Program-made: the position numbers and the translations under genes
Assembly: GCA_002110485.1 (NCBI GenBank)
Contig: MOWL01000067.1
Span: forward strand, 1,488,001 to 1,552,000
Length of the DNA stretch: 64,000 nt
Origin: Emergomyces orientalis
Taxonomy: Eukaryota; Ascomycota; Eurotiomycetes; Onygenales; Ajellomycetaceae
Direction: 5' to 3'
Part shown: positions 33,183-45,967 of the stretch, piece after piece
Layout of the letters: each line of letters begins with the position of its first letter
How positions within the stretch are numbered: the first letter of the stretch is position 1
The notes under the pieces: model-generated
The model's input: the letters and a program-made list of their open reading frames with translations, nothing else
The model's database searches: none
Told to the model about the DNA's origin: nothing

Positions 33183-35904
33183 TCAAAATCTCAAATCCCA
33201 ACTAATCTTCGGGCCCAAGTCTGGCAACGCATCCGCCACACTCTGTACATCCTTATCTCCCCTCCCACTCAAATTCAACACGATATTCTCACCTTTCTTC
33301 ATCGTCTTCGCTAGTTCCACCGCGCCAAACACAGCATGTGACGACTCCAGGGCAGGGATGATCCCCTCCAGCTCCGTAATGAGCCGGAAGCCTTGTAGCG
33401 CTTCCGCATCCGTCGCAGCAATGAAGCGTGCCCGCGACTGGTCCTTCCAAGATGAAAGCTCGGGCCCGACACCGGGATAGTCGAGGCCTGCGGAGATGGA
33501 GTGGGTGTCTGAAATCTGGCCGTCTTCGTTTTGTAAAATGTAGGTGCGCACGCCATGCAAGACGCCCTTGGAGCCGTGCGAGAGGGTCGCGGAGTGTCGG
33601 GCGGTGTCGGTGCCGTCGCCGCCTGCTTCGACACCCAGAAGCTTGACGCTGGGGTCCTTGGTGAAAGGGTAGAACATGCCGACGGCGTTGCTGCCGCCGC
33701 CCACGCAGGCGACGACGGCATCAGGTAACCTGCCGGTTAGCTCTTGCATTTGCTCCTTGGTCTCCTCGCCGATGACGGATTGGAGGGTGCGGACGATGGT
33801 GGGGAAAGGGTGCGGCCCGATGGCTGAACCGATAACGTAGTGTGTTGTGTCAAGGTCAACTACCCAAGCGCGCAGTGCTTCATTGACGGCATCACGGAGG
33901 GTGCGCGAGCCCGCTTCGACGGCGACGACCTTGGCTCCGAGGAGTTTGATGCGGAATACGTTTAGAGCTTGGCGACGGACATCTTCAGCACCCATGTAGA
34001 TGACGCATTCCATGCCGAACTTCGCGCAGACGGTGGCTGTGGCTACACCATGCTGTCCCGCCCCCGTTTCTGCGATGATTCGCGTTTTGCCAAGACGGCG
34101 GGCGAGCAAAACTTGACCGAGCGCATTGTTGATCTTGTGGCTACCTGTGTGATTCAAGTCTTCACGCTTGAGATAGATATTGGCTCCACCAGCATATTCG
34201 GTCAGGCGCTCTGCAAGATGCAGGCTGCTTGGTCGGCTCATATATGGATAGTACGACCGAAATTCTTCCCAGAATTTGGGGTCATTCCTAGCCTCATTGA
34301 AACCTGCTTCGAGCTCTGAGAGACTGTCCATGAGGGACTCTGGCACGTACTGGCCACCAAACTCGCCGAAACGAGCAGGCATTGCGGCCTGATCTCCGGT
34401 CACATTGAGGGCTTCTAGCTGATCAGCCAGGCCGGCCCCAGACTTGTTTTCGCCCTCGGCAATTACTTGGTCAACCTGCGCGTTCGTTGGCTCTTGGGCG
34501 TGAGCGAGAGCTTCAGTAAGACCCACTTCTCGAGTTAAAGGCTCAGGCTCTGTGTTACGTTCCACTTTCCTCCCAGTGATACTGGTGCAATATTCTTCGA
34601 TCTTCTGGGCTCGTTGGCCAGCAGGTGCTTCACCGAGAACCGTGATCATCTGGCTGCCGATGACCGCACCTTCAGAGATCTCCTGCACCTTCAGGAAGTG
34701 TTCTCTTGTGCTAATGCCGAATCCTAACGCGGTGGGAATGTTTCCTGAGTAGGAATGAACCCGAGCAAGGAGCTCCGGGAGTCCTTCGCTTAGTTGCCCA
34801 GTTGCACCTGTAACACCCATTCGAGAGACGACATAAATGAAGGAATCAGCGATCTTGCAGAGCAATTTCATTCGAGAATCGGAAGTGGCGGGTGCGATCA
34901 GTGGAACATAAGATAACCTGCACCCCGGATTAATATGACATATGACACTTAACGAATCACCAAAACGACAATCTAGATAAGATTCGAGACTTTTCAAGGG
35001 AAAAGCCAATCGATCAGGGAAGACAAGCAGGAAAAGGAGCAGAGAAGGAAAAAAAAAATTTCTGCTTACCCCTCCCTTCGACACAAATCCCGGAACCGTA
35101 TCGCTTCTTCAGGTGGAAGATCAACCATGATGAAACCGTTTACACCAGCCTCCCTGGAGTCCTTCAAAATCTTTTCCTCCTTATATTGGAGCAATGGATT
35201 ATAGTATCCCATGAGCAATACTGGAATTCTCAGCCCTCTGTTCCTCGCGGTGCGCACCATATCCAGCACCGACGTAACCGTCACACCATTCTTCAACGCT
35301 TGCGTGTTGGCTCTTTGGATGGTAGGACCGTCGGCGATAGGATCTGTGAAAGGCATGCCCAGCTCGATCAAATCTTATATTTCGCAACGATGGGCGACAC
35401 AACCAAGTCAGCAATTTTGTCTTCTGTAATTTTTTTTTTAATTCTTTGTTCCTTCATCCTGTTCGTTTACTTTTTCCCGCCTTGGTGTATTTCTCGTATG
35501 GGAATGGGAATTGAAATAAATAAAAACGAAAAAAAAATTTAAAATAAAAGTAGAAGATAACACAAAAAATAGGGCTGCCATCAAGTTTCCACGGCGGCGA
35601 TAATCGAACGTATCCACAACACCACCTCGCTGCTCACCCTCCCTCTCACCCCCCAAAAGCCGGCTGTTGTGACATTCCCACCGCATGATAACAGAGAGAT
35701 AACAAGAACCAAAAACAAAAAAAGAAAAAAAACCAACAAGGCAATAAAAAGGGACAACTCTGACTCACCAGCCCCACCAGCTTCCATCCCGAGCATGATA
35801 TCTGGCGTCTCATCCTTCTCGGGGTAGCCAGCTGTAACATATGCAACCAGCGCAGCGCGCTTTTCCTTCTTGCATTGCGCAAATGACTGCTTTATCTTCT
35901 CCAT
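33183..35904 (-). CDS. Bifunctional tryptophan synthase (fused alpha and beta)
   Basis: Three exons: 35904-35769, 35373-35070 and 34917-33183, giving 724 aa, the normal size for fungal TrpA-TrpB fusions. The alpha half starts MEKIKQSFAQCKKEKRAALV with IELGMPFTDPIADGPTIQRA (catalytic acidic pair region) and SRMGVTGATG. It splits indole-3-glycerol phosphate. A linker of about 60 residues leads to the beta half: RFGEFGGQYVPESLMDSLSE, the PLP lysine in LNHTGSHKINNALGQ, ETGAGQHGVA, and the phosphate loop VGGGSNAVGMF. It joins indole with serine. Both active sites look complete. Intron 1 is 395 nt, far longer than any other here. A TGACTCA site upstream fits cross-pathway control of amino-acid genes. 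The yeast equivalent is TRP5. Confidence 0.95.
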
Positions 35905-38371
35905 TGTTCAGTTCAAAATGTAACGGACTTTTCCGAATCTATATCAATGGCGCGGAGCTTGGGGTGTAGAGACAGCGAGTTTCTGTTTTTCGTATAGTAG
36001 CGTATAGGATGAATTCAATCCAATTTCACAGAGATAAAGAGAATAAAAGATGCACATGCGGTGTCCTTAGGGAATTGAGTTGTTGGGCGCAATTCCAGGT
36101 GGGACGTGATGCGGGGTGACTGCTTATTTTTTAATAAAAAATAAAACGAGATAAAAAATAAAAACCTTCCCCTTCAAAGTCAACGAGCTTGATAGGACAA
36201 TATGAGCAATTGAGCAATTAGTATTAAGGCACACGGAGAGAGACAGAGAGAAACACGAGGGAGGGGATAGCTTGTCTCTCCCGAGTTGAGGGTGATATAC
36301 TTAAAGCAGGCGGTGGTTGGTTTTGCAGCAGCTCCGTGACTCACTCGCCGCAGTTAATATTTCCCCCTCCAAAGTCCCGAGTCCCGGTTTCTCTTGAAGC
36401 AAAAGTTCCGCCACTTGGTTCGTGGATGACTAAGCATCCGAATATCGTTGATGCAGCTTAAGGATGCATGCAGCATGAATGTATGTATACGTATGGTGTG
36501 CAGGAGGGTATGCACGTAGACCGTTTGGAAGTAATAACAAGTATCAGATTGTATCTTCGTATTCTAAGGTTACTCGACAATAAAAACCAAAAAAAAAATA
36601 TATATATATATATTCATTTTGTGACAGTTATCGAATATCAATTTGCAATAAAAAATTTACAGAAACATCACCAAACCCTAACTAGCAAAACAATACAATC
36701 AATAGATTTATTATAAGATAATGGCACGAATAGCAAAAAAAACATCCAGAATGATTGATCAATTGAATAATCTGAGATAAAACGGAAAAAGAAGTTACTA
36801 GGAATTAGGAGATAAAGAGATATAAACACAGAGATTATGAAATAAAAGGCAAAAGGAAAAAGGAAAAAGGAAAAAAAGAAAATCGAAACATCTTTCACAT
36901 AAACAGATACTAGAGACAACGTAAACAAGTAGAACAAATAATAGAAATAAAAAAAATAATTATCCCAAGCCCAGTTTCCAAAAGAGAAAAATTAAAATAA
37001 CAAAAGAGTCCCATATCCAAATCCCAATGCAAATTATGCAGGAAAAAAAAAACCCCTCCCAGCAAAAGTATGACAAAAATATACCCTCCCGATGCATGAG
37101 TAAACAAGGAAACATATTATAAAAAATATGCCCTAGCGTTGGTAAAGGAGTGACTTGATGCATGCCTATTTGAAAATTAACCCCAAGAATGCTCATAAAG
37201 GGTTCCCGTACCCAAGTGCTGTGCACGCAAAAATAACAACAAATAAAGGAGCGTGTGTATGTCCCGTATGACCCTGTTTTGCCAAAGCCATGAAACAAAA
37301 ATAAAATAAAATAAATATGCACCATAAATGCAGAGCAAAAAGCGGTCATCTATGATAGGGCGTAAAGAGGTCGAAGGGGAGGGGGTTGGGGGGTGCGTCG
37401 ACAGGATTGATAGATAGATATTATTAGTTAGTTATCCGAGGGATGTTTTTGGCGTGTCGACAATGAAAAGCGCATGATGGGGGAAAAAAAGTCTAGAACG
37501 GGTACGGGTCGTCGTCGTTAAAAGGATTGACAAGAAATAGATATAGAAAATAACGCCTCCGTTTTTTCCCCTCTTTGTCCTTGGACGCCGTAACCTCGCT
37601 GATAAGCAAGGTGACAAGCGCACCATAGAAAATAATTATTCAAAAAAATGAAAACTAAAATGGAAAAAAACACCGCGCTTGTTTCTAATAGGTTTCGTTA
37701 AAGGAGTGACGTGAAGGAAAATCGTTGAACAAGAAGTACATCGCTATGCATCGGATGGTTTAAAGGAGTGGCTGGTTGGATGGGGACGCTGTAGAGTTCG
37801 AAAAAAGAAAATTTGAAAATCATATCCGTTTTACCCATGAGGTGGCTATGCAATGAACAAGAAAAAAAACGTCGGAAAAATTGAAAGATTTCGAAATCGG
37901 GAAATGAGGAGAGTGTGACGGGTCCGTAGGTAGGAAGGGCGGTAGTTAGCTGGTGAGGAAAATGTCGGTTTCTTAGAGAGATGTGCCGAGGATTTGTTGT
38001 GTTATGTTGTGTAAGGAGGATATGTAAGATAGGGGGTAAATACAAGACGTTGTGGGAGAAGCGCAAGGACCAACACATCATGATGGAACAGTATTGTTGA
38101 CAAATGACAAGGACGTTGGGCGTGACCAGGGAATGATCGATGCATGTTGTATAGGCAGAACAAGCATTGGTGACTGTGTCGCATGATTCGACAATGCTCG
38201 AATCATAGCCAAGGGAATCCAGTGAGGGCTAAGCATTTGCCAAGCGAGGATCTGAAAGTTTCAAAGACATCCCGCCACCCACTTCCCACTGGCTTTACGA
38301 CTTTCCGAACTGGAACAGTATGTGGCAGCGTCTCGATTGGCTAGTAGCCACCAAATCTTCTCACAGAATGT
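35905..38371. other. Tryptophan synthase promoter and MedA 3' flank
   Basis: About 2.5 kb between two minus-strand genes. The right part follows the MedA stop and probably holds its 3' UTR. The left part is the tryptophan synthase promoter. A (TA)n patch lies at about 36599-36613, and 36580-37120 is A-rich and low complexity. No gene is supported. Confidence 0.5.
36337..36343. promoter_or_regulatory. TGACTCA: Gcn4/CpcA-type site upstream of tryptophan synthase
   Basis: A perfect TGACTCA lies 433 bp upstream of the tryptophan synthase start. This is the binding sequence of Gcn4 in yeast and CpcA/CPC-1 in filamentous fungi, which switch on amino-acid biosynthesis during starvation. Position and gene function agree; binding is inferred. 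Confidence 0.5.
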
Positions 38372-40805
38372 CTATGGCCCAGTGGTTGGATGGCTCAGCG
38401 AGTACACAGTTGGGGTAGTATAATCCTGGCTAACAGTTCCAAGGTGGCTCTGGCGAGGGTAGCTGAGAGAATGGGTGGGGCCAGTAGTAGCGGGGCTGGA
38501 GTTGACGAATGCGCCAAAGTCCCACGAACCACGACTACCAGGCGCAGTAGGAGCCTGCTGAGCCTGGTGGTGGTTGATACTCTGGTAAGGGTATGGAGCC
38601 GGCAGGCTCGTATAATGGCGGCTGTTGTTGGCTACCATGAGTCGAAGGTCAACTGAACCAGGCACCGGAGAGTTATCAAGAACTGTTTTTGGTCCGCGTA
38701 AATGGGGAGATATGCCACTCGCGGACATGTTGGTAGCGTAAGTCGCGGTAGCACCCGTTTCAGAAATCGATTGTGGAGATGTGGCGTGAAGATCTGCACT
38801 GCCATCTGATGCGCTGGTGCTAGTATAATTTGAGCTAATGGGCGTTGTAAGAGCACCCGCAGTAGACGAATAACTTGCGGACTGTTATATAGAGGTCAGC
38901 TTTCGCATTCTTTCAAAAGCGATTGCTTGGGACACGGTGGAGCACATGGAGGGGAATAAAATAAAAACGGTTAAAAAACTACATACGTATTTCCCAATTA
39001 TCTTCTTTAGAGCATGCGAGAGGATCTTCCAAGGGAAAACCTTTACATCCTTTTCGATATTGCGCGGCTTGGGATTTGGAAAGCCCATGATGACTTTGAA
39101 AAAGTCCTCACTCTCCGCTTTCGCTTTGGAAACGGTCAAAGGACGGAAACCCTCTAGATTCCTGCGAATGCGATTCTTCTCCTCAACTGTGAATCTTACT
39201 CCAACGAGCGATTCCAGAAGGTAGATGGTATCAACGCTGGTCACATAGCACTCTTTCTTGCCTTCCCAATAGATACAGCTAATGCATATGCTATTAGGGG
39301 CGCGGTCGGACGGAGCGACCGACTTGAAATCGGCATGGATAGTGCTGCCACTCTGGCGTCTAGTGAAATGAACAAGTCTCCTTTTGCAGGTGCGCTCCTC
39401 TGACGACCAATTCTCTGTCATGGAATCCAGATCGCCATTCAACTTCAGAATAGCCTTGGAAGGATACATGGCGTAGGGGTTGAACGCTTGGTTTGGACCG
39501 CCTGTGCTCGCCAAATGCTGGATTGTGGAGGTCCGAATGAGCGTCGGATTCATAGTTTTGACAGGAGACGGCATCGAAGAGGAATGAGAATTGGGGGTCA
39601 TAGACAGCCCAGGGCTGTGAGCAGAGATATTGACCGTAGAGAAGGAAGGGCTCCATGATGATGCTAGTGGGGACGGAGCTTTGATCATGGGCTGCGATGC
39701 ACCAGGAGTTCCAGTGTACTGTTGTAGAGATGGTCGGGGAGATACTGGATGATACTGTGCTGGATAGACGTTTGCAGTCGTTGGAGTTGGAAGATAAGGA
39801 GAATATGGGGATCCTGAGAGGCTTTCGCTGTAGGTGAATGCGTTTGCAGGTTCCTTGGTCCGCAGCTGCTTCACAGGTGCGGATCGAGATGATCTTGATG
39901 TTTCGTCTGAAGCATCAGAGAGTCGTCTCTTCCGCGAAGTCCCGGCAGGCGAGACGGCAGACTGTGGAATGTGGTCGTAGGTGAAAACGCCAACATGAAC
40001 GACTTGCGTGCCTTGAGCTTCGCTCTCTTCCATAATCATTTGTAGAGGGACCGTGAGTGAAGGACAACTTGTAGCTGCAAAAGGCGGCACATCAACCGAC
40101 AACACATACTGGAAGTTGGATTTATCGACGCCTAATGAAGTAACGATGCATTCGCATCGTTCCGACCCAAAGAGTAACGAGAAAGAAGTTGGGGCAGCAG
40201 GTGAAAGAAAGTCGTACGGGGATTGGAGATAGACAGAAAGCTTTGATCCTTCATGGCCAGTGAGCGGAGTGTACGATGCGACTTCCGGCAGCTGACGGGA
40301 ACCCAAGTCCAAAACAGGAGAGCGGGGCAGGTCGAAGGAAGGAGATCCGGAGTATCCTTCATTGGTCACGTAATGTACACTATCATCGTCCGGGATGGTG
40401 TGGCTTTCCAGGGCGGAGGGAAATAGATGTGTCACGTAGGGTGGCTGAGCATAAGCGGAAAATCCAGCCGTGTCATGAAGTGCCCGCGTGGCATCATATT
40501 CTGACAAAACCAAAAAAAATAGTCAGTTTAAATTAAATCCATACCATGTGTTACCCCCCTGCCCTGCTCTGAAAATATGATTTGTGATTGGTACATGTCC
40601 AAAAACATAATTTCATGTTTTCTGTCGTCCCCGGTCGGTTTTTTTTTTTTTTTTTTTTTCTCAGTGGAAATAAATTTTCATGTTCATTTTCCTTGGTGAT
40701 GAGATTTTGACCTTAGGCCGCGAGATGGAGAAAACGGGTAAAACGACAAATAAAAGAGCACTCACCCAGGAAATCGACTTGTGGGGATTTCTCGTAAGCC
40801 GACAT
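38372..40805 (-). CDS. medA: MedA/Medusa-type developmental regulator
   Basis: Three exons: 40805-40766, 40500-38987 and 38881-38372, giving 687 aa. Start MSAYEKSPQVDFLEYDATRA. Residues 387-518 are the conserved Medusa core: RRLVHFTRRQSGSTIHADFK, then NSICISCIYWEGKKECYVTS, TIYLLESLVGVRFTVEEKNR and VIMGFPNPKPRNIEKDVKVF. The N-terminal part (LQSPYDFLSPAAPTSFSLLF) forms a second conserved region. The rest is Ser/Pro/Tyr-rich and disordered. A basic RKRRLSDASDE and KQLRTKE region may be nuclear localisation sequence. Orthologues (Aspergillus MedA, Fusarium Ren1, Magnaporthe Acr1) control conidiophore development, adhesion and virulence. The frame is also open upstream of the ATG to about 40935, ending at a TTAG that could be an acceptor, so a longer N-terminus is possible. 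Confidence 0.9.
40639..40659. repeat. T21 homopolymer in MedA intron 1
   Basis: Run of 21 T on the plus strand (A on the transcribed-sense strand) inside the first intron of the MedA gene. Its length is probably unreliable. Confidence 0.8.
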
Positions 40806-43430
40806 GGAAAATAATCCTCCAGACTTGGCCAGAAGGCCGTCTGAGAAGGCTCCTACGAATCTCGATTCTTCAGGGTCGGAAAAGTCGAGAGATTCGTCGA
40901 AAATCAATGGAGTCTGGAAATCCAGATCCAGCTAATTATGGGCAGAAACAGAGGGTTAGCGATGTAACACAAGAGGAAAACGAACGTGACAACAGAGTGT
41001 CAGATGCTCCATTCGAGCAGATACGCCCGGATAGAGGAAAAATTGGGTGATAAATGTACGGTAGAAGAGAATCAAACATAGATAGAAAGGGCGAAGATGG
41101 GAGACATACTTGAGCACAGTGATTCTTTGGATACGCCAGGGTGACGGTGTTGCAATATATGCAACGCGGAGAACTGTTTAAATAAGCGAGTGGACGAGAT
41201 TCAAAAATCTCAAAAAAGAACGGTAAAAGAAATAATGGTGGAGATCCTCAGGCGGTTCTCCGAGACAAAACGAGCGACGAGATGAGGATTGATTGATTAT
41301 TAGTCAACCTCAAAAAAATAAGTTGCAAAACAAAGACTCCGAATCAGCATATAGAACCGTGGTTCCGAAATGTGAGACGAAGTCCAACGCTTGCCACAGA
41401 CTCACGAGCTCTAACGAAAGAACCCTGAGAAATTGGTATCCTCAGATCTTTGAGCGCAAGAGACAACGGACAGTAGACAATGGACGAGCTGGGGTGATGA
41501 GACCGAAAGAATGTTGACAGTTTCTTTGGTTCGTTCGGTAAAATGGAGTCGGGTAGATTTGTTTGAACTGGACACAAGCCGTGGGGACTACGGATTGTTT
41601 TCTGAACACCCTAGCTAATTCGAGTTTCGGCAGGGCGTAGCAAGCTAAACGATAGTTGAGAATGGGAACAATTTGCGCGATGAACTGTTTCGTTGATTAG
41701 CATGAACTCATTCCAAAACAGAAGCACCGGCCTGCTGCAGGTTGCTAGAGAGAATCTCACCGAGTGACTAAAAATGAATAAATACGTGCCGCTAGAGGCG
41801 AAAATCTTTCAGATTCTCAAAGAGACGGCGAGATTGGCGGCGATATAGGTGCTAAGAGTAATAGAAAGAAAAAAAATTAGCTATTTGGGATCAACATCAA
41901 ACACATTTGAAGAGAACCGTGGGTTTCGGTAATGACTTAGTACAGTAAACCGATAGTGTAATGAAACAATTTGAACAAAAGCCTAGGATGCAGCTGCAGA
42001 GAAAAAACCATAGACTGTGCGGATAATATAACAGCAGCGGAAATAGTGGGTAGGCAAGCGCCTGTCTAGTGGCATTCAAAATAGCAAGAATACCAAATAT
42101 ATAAATAAATAGTGGCAATAATATCCATCAAAACATTAAATCAAAGGTGACCAGTACTAACCTCACAAAATTCACACAGAGGAGTAACCGGTTCTGCTTT
42201 TTCTCCTTCCAAGACAATAAGCAAACCAGTCGTCCAGTAGGGGGCAGAAGAGGTTGATGGAGATAATAATGTCAAAGTAATGGTGTCATGTGACCGCAAA
42301 TTGATTTGGTACGGGGATTGAGATCGAGTTCGGTTGCGTATATATAACGGGTAGAATGACCTTGCCAGAAAAGCGACGTAGGAAGACGCGGATAGTGAGA
42401 CGCTGATTGAGTAGATTTGGTAGGTGACTGGTGGACAAGATCGATTTTTCCGCAGGAATCCAGATTAAGTAAAAAAGAAATAAATTTGCTCTTTGACGTG
42501 GGATGGAAAAGGGAAAAATAATTGTTTCCCCTGCTTCCCGTCAAAATCCACAGACAAACGACGACACGGCAGGTTTCTCTGGTAGCCTTAGAAGAGGAAC
42601 AGCCAACGAAAGCCAATAGAACAAGAAGCGTATGGCTGGTCAGACGGGAAGTCGATGGACAAGAGCTGTTGCTTGCGTGAGATATTCTGTTGTCGTATGC
42701 GACAATCGGATCGATTTATTATGTTGATATTCTTCTTCTTTATTTCTTTGCTTTTGTCGTCACAGCTCTCTCTCCCAATCTCTTTTTTTCTTGCCCTCTC
42801 CTACCAGTCAATCTAGGCTCAAAAATCCAAAAAAAAGTCGTTTGAAGCTATGGCACGTATTTCTTCGGGGGCTTTCACACGACGTTCAGTGATACAGCGG
42901 GCACACAGAGCGAGAGAAATTCTGTCCGACAACACTCCAAGATGACAGAAGAAACCGAACGAGTCCGAACGAGAGAGACTCGAGCAATAAGGTGTTTGGG
43001 TTGTAGTTGCGGTTGATGTTGTTTTCGTTGTGCTGTGAAGTATCCAGGTGGTTTAAATAATCTGAGTTTCCTCCTCTTTTTCTTCTTTTCTTTTCTTTTC
43101 TGCTTCTCAACGTCGTGATTGATCACTTCTTTCTTTTTCAATTTCTAATATTTTTTTATTTAGGACAAAGTAAAAACGAGGACACAAGAAAAGGTAGCGA
43201 GCGTAATTCCGTTGAACCCAGAGCGAGTGTTGGGTGTACAACGAAAATAAAAACAGGAAAAAGAAAAATAATTATTATAAATTCACGTCGTCATTTGGAT
43301 GGTTGGGTGGAAGGAGAGGGGAGGGAGAAGAAGATAAGAATAAAAAAAAAGAGGAGAGAGAGAAGAGGAGGGAAGAAGAGGAAGAAGGAAGAAGAAGAAA
43401 GAGGCGGAACTGGCGCAGGGAAATAGGCTA
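40806..43430. other. MedA leader and proximal promoter region
   Basis: 2.6 kb upstream of the MedA start, with only short ORFs, many of which would be upstream ORFs if transcribed on the minus strand. A long leader is known for Aspergillus nidulans medA, so much of this may be 5' UTR (inference). It ends in the purine tract at 43308-43404. Confidence 0.4.
43308..43404. repeat. 97-nt purine (GA-rich) strand-asymmetric tract
   Basis: Nearly pure A/G on the plus strand with only two T interruptions, about 2.5 kb upstream of the MedA start. As C/T on the sense strand it could be a promoter CT-box or form triplex DNA. Confidence 0.7.
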
Positions 43431-44379
43431 ACCACGAAAGAAGCGACAGGATGGGGGATGGTAGACGGAGAGGATGGCGACCGCTACGACCATGCCATCA
43501 TCACCCACCCCACCACACCACGGGTAAGAAGTTAACTAAGAAAGTGATGGTGTCGTTTACTGAGTGGGCAGCGGGAATGTTCCCAACTTTGCTTGCTTTT
43601 GTGCTTCGGGGTTAGGCTAGCGCAAAGCCGAACCAAACGAGGACAAGGGTCTGGGCAACCGCTAATAACTAATACATTACTCTTGCTAGCTACCCAGCTA
43701 GTTAAGCCGGTATTTAACTTAACTAGTTAATAAGGCTCACTACACGGCTGGGGGGATTGTGACCGAGTTGTTGTCCGATCCGGGACCTTGGCCTGGTGAG
43801 GTGAGGAGGACTTTGGTACTTGGGTTTAACTGTGGGTGTTGGGTGATGTCAGCTACCTTTTAGGGGCTGTTACAGTTAAGACTCTTGGAGTAATGCACGA
43901 AAAGCCCTCTTTACTTCGTATTCCAGCTCCACCGTTATGATTTAACTAACAGATAAATTTTATTCTCTCTTACTATCTGGATTTGGATATTCTTCGCCAT
44001 TATTTTATTCTCTCTCATATTGTTTGTATTGATTGATCTATTGAATTTCACTGATAGACTTTTGTGTCTGTCGAATGGTTCCTCCTGCCCCTAGGGGGCG
44101 GGGGGGAAGGCCCCAATGATTCTCCGCTCTCCGCCAAAAATTACCATTTTTTTGCTGAACTCATCGGACACAACAAGGATCTCTCGCCAACCGCGTATTG
44201 AGAGAGATCGAACAATAATGCAGAGATACACACGTACATACATATGTATATAGATTCGCACAGGAGATGCCATGTCGCTGTCATGCCGCAAGTCGGCTCA
44301 CAAAATACAGCATAATCGGATCTCTGATTCTTGTACTGCACACTTCTTTCTCCACTGCCTTTCTCCTGATTATTCCAGC

Positions 44380-44839
44380 CATTCCGATTCCTACGATTCA
44401 TCCTCAACCGCCAAATGCCGTCCTCCACCAGAGTGGCGTTAACGCCTAGCCCATCCGGTGTAATATATACGTTGGCTATACCACGTCAATACCGTAGCTG
44501 CAGTAGACTGCGTCTGCGTCCCCATTCCCACCCGAGCATTCCCATGATTCCCTCCTGTCATTCCTTTTGCCTCTGCCAGCCTGCAAAAAATCCATTCGAC
44601 ATTTGATTTGATTTGATTTTATTTGATTGATGAATTATTTATTTCAATTATTCCCAGAGCACTCCATGCATAGCCTTCTCTTCAAGTTGTCAGGCTGACG
44701 ACCTGCCATCGACTTTCTCTTTGCAACCGTAACATTCTTAACGCAGCTATGAAATTTTGTGCTTATCCCCCGTCGGGGCAGGCATTGGAGAAATTCAGGA
44801 AAGAAAAATTATTTCACCACCCTCCCAATAAAGCATTCC
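44380..44839 (+). promoter_or_regulatory. Cluster of five CATTCC (AbaA/TEAD-type) motifs
   Basis: CATTCC occurs at 44380, 44523, 44537, 44559 and 44834, all on the plus strand. CATTCY is the binding site of AbaA, a TEA/ATTS-domain regulator of conidiation. The cluster lies about 3.6-4.0 kb upstream of the MedA start. That it acts on MedA is inference. Confidence 0.3.
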
Positions 44840-45948
44840 GACTTTTCCTGATTAGTTCTTCAACCGTGATTTCCTGGGATCCCCATCCATCCCCGCCAGT
44901 AGTGGTTCAATCACTCATCGCTATCAGCCAGCCCTTTGCTGCCACAGTTCCTCCGAAAAACTCTCTCCTCCACAAACAGGACCTCAGTGAAACTGGCCAC
45001 CCTGACCGCCGCTGCAGGGCCAACGAGGCTGTGCAAAAAATAGTCGCCAGAAAGAGTTCGAGCGGGCGTTAAGGCCCGTGAACGAGGATCACGGAAGATG
45101 TTTCACTCCGTAGGGGGGAGTCGATCCTTTGATTTTCCCGTTTTTATTTTTAATTTTATATATATATTTTTTGCCAACTCCCTTGGTAGTTGTTTGTTTT
45201 TGCATGACGTTGTGGATGTTTCTATCATCCAAGAAAATTAATTGGGAATATTCGACAGAAAAAAAACCCGGAAATCATCAGAAAACAAAGGGCAACTCTT
45301 TTTCTTGGCCTTCCCGCCATGGAACTTGAAGCTCTCTATGGCGTAATTCAAATTGCCAATCAACGTCCGTAGAAACGAGGAGGAAGGAAGATGAAAAAAA
45401 ACAACTTTCAATACGAGCCCATCCTACCCCAACCCCGAATCATGCAAGGTTTTTCTATTTCTATATATAGACTGTCAAATCCATGCTGTGGAACATTGGA
45501 ACGCTACTGTGCCAGGTGGTTTTGGGTGGGCTTTTGTGCAAGTTTCTGCCTTCTTGGTCCAATCAGCAATGCCAGTCAGTAGTGCTACACATCAATGGTA
45601 CTTGATGGATCATGATCGATCATGATCTGAGCTGGGTTGCGAACTGCACGAGCAGGACGCCATACATCTGGAGGGTGTTTGTCTGTAGCCTGAAAACTTT
45701 TTTGTACAAAGAGGTGGGGGGGTATTACATCGCAGAGCCACATGCTCCGACTAAAACTTATCAGTAATAATAAACCAATCAGTCGTGCTAACTGGGTCCA
45801 TAGGCAAGCCATTTTTGCTTTTTCTTCTTTTTTTACGTTTAAAACATTTTATGCAACACGAAGAAAACACCCAAAGCAATCAGTGGGTGAGAAGAAGAAG
45901 AAGCGTGTGACTTCCTCCCGCCAACCCTTCGAATTTCGATAGGTATCC

Positions 45949-45967
45949 GGGGGGGGGGGGGGGGGGG
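45949..45967. repeat. G19 homopolymer
   Basis: Uninterrupted run of 19 G, possibly quadruplex-forming. Runs of this length are prone to sequencing error. Confidence 0.85.

Noticed and set aside
44749..45072. 107-aa plus-strand ORF
   Set aside because: Low complexity, no motif, no splice or promoter context; likely chance in C+T-rich DNA.
45949..45967. Telomeric or subtelomeric boundary signal at the G19 run
   Set aside because: No TTAGGG repeats nearby; it is a plain homopolymer.
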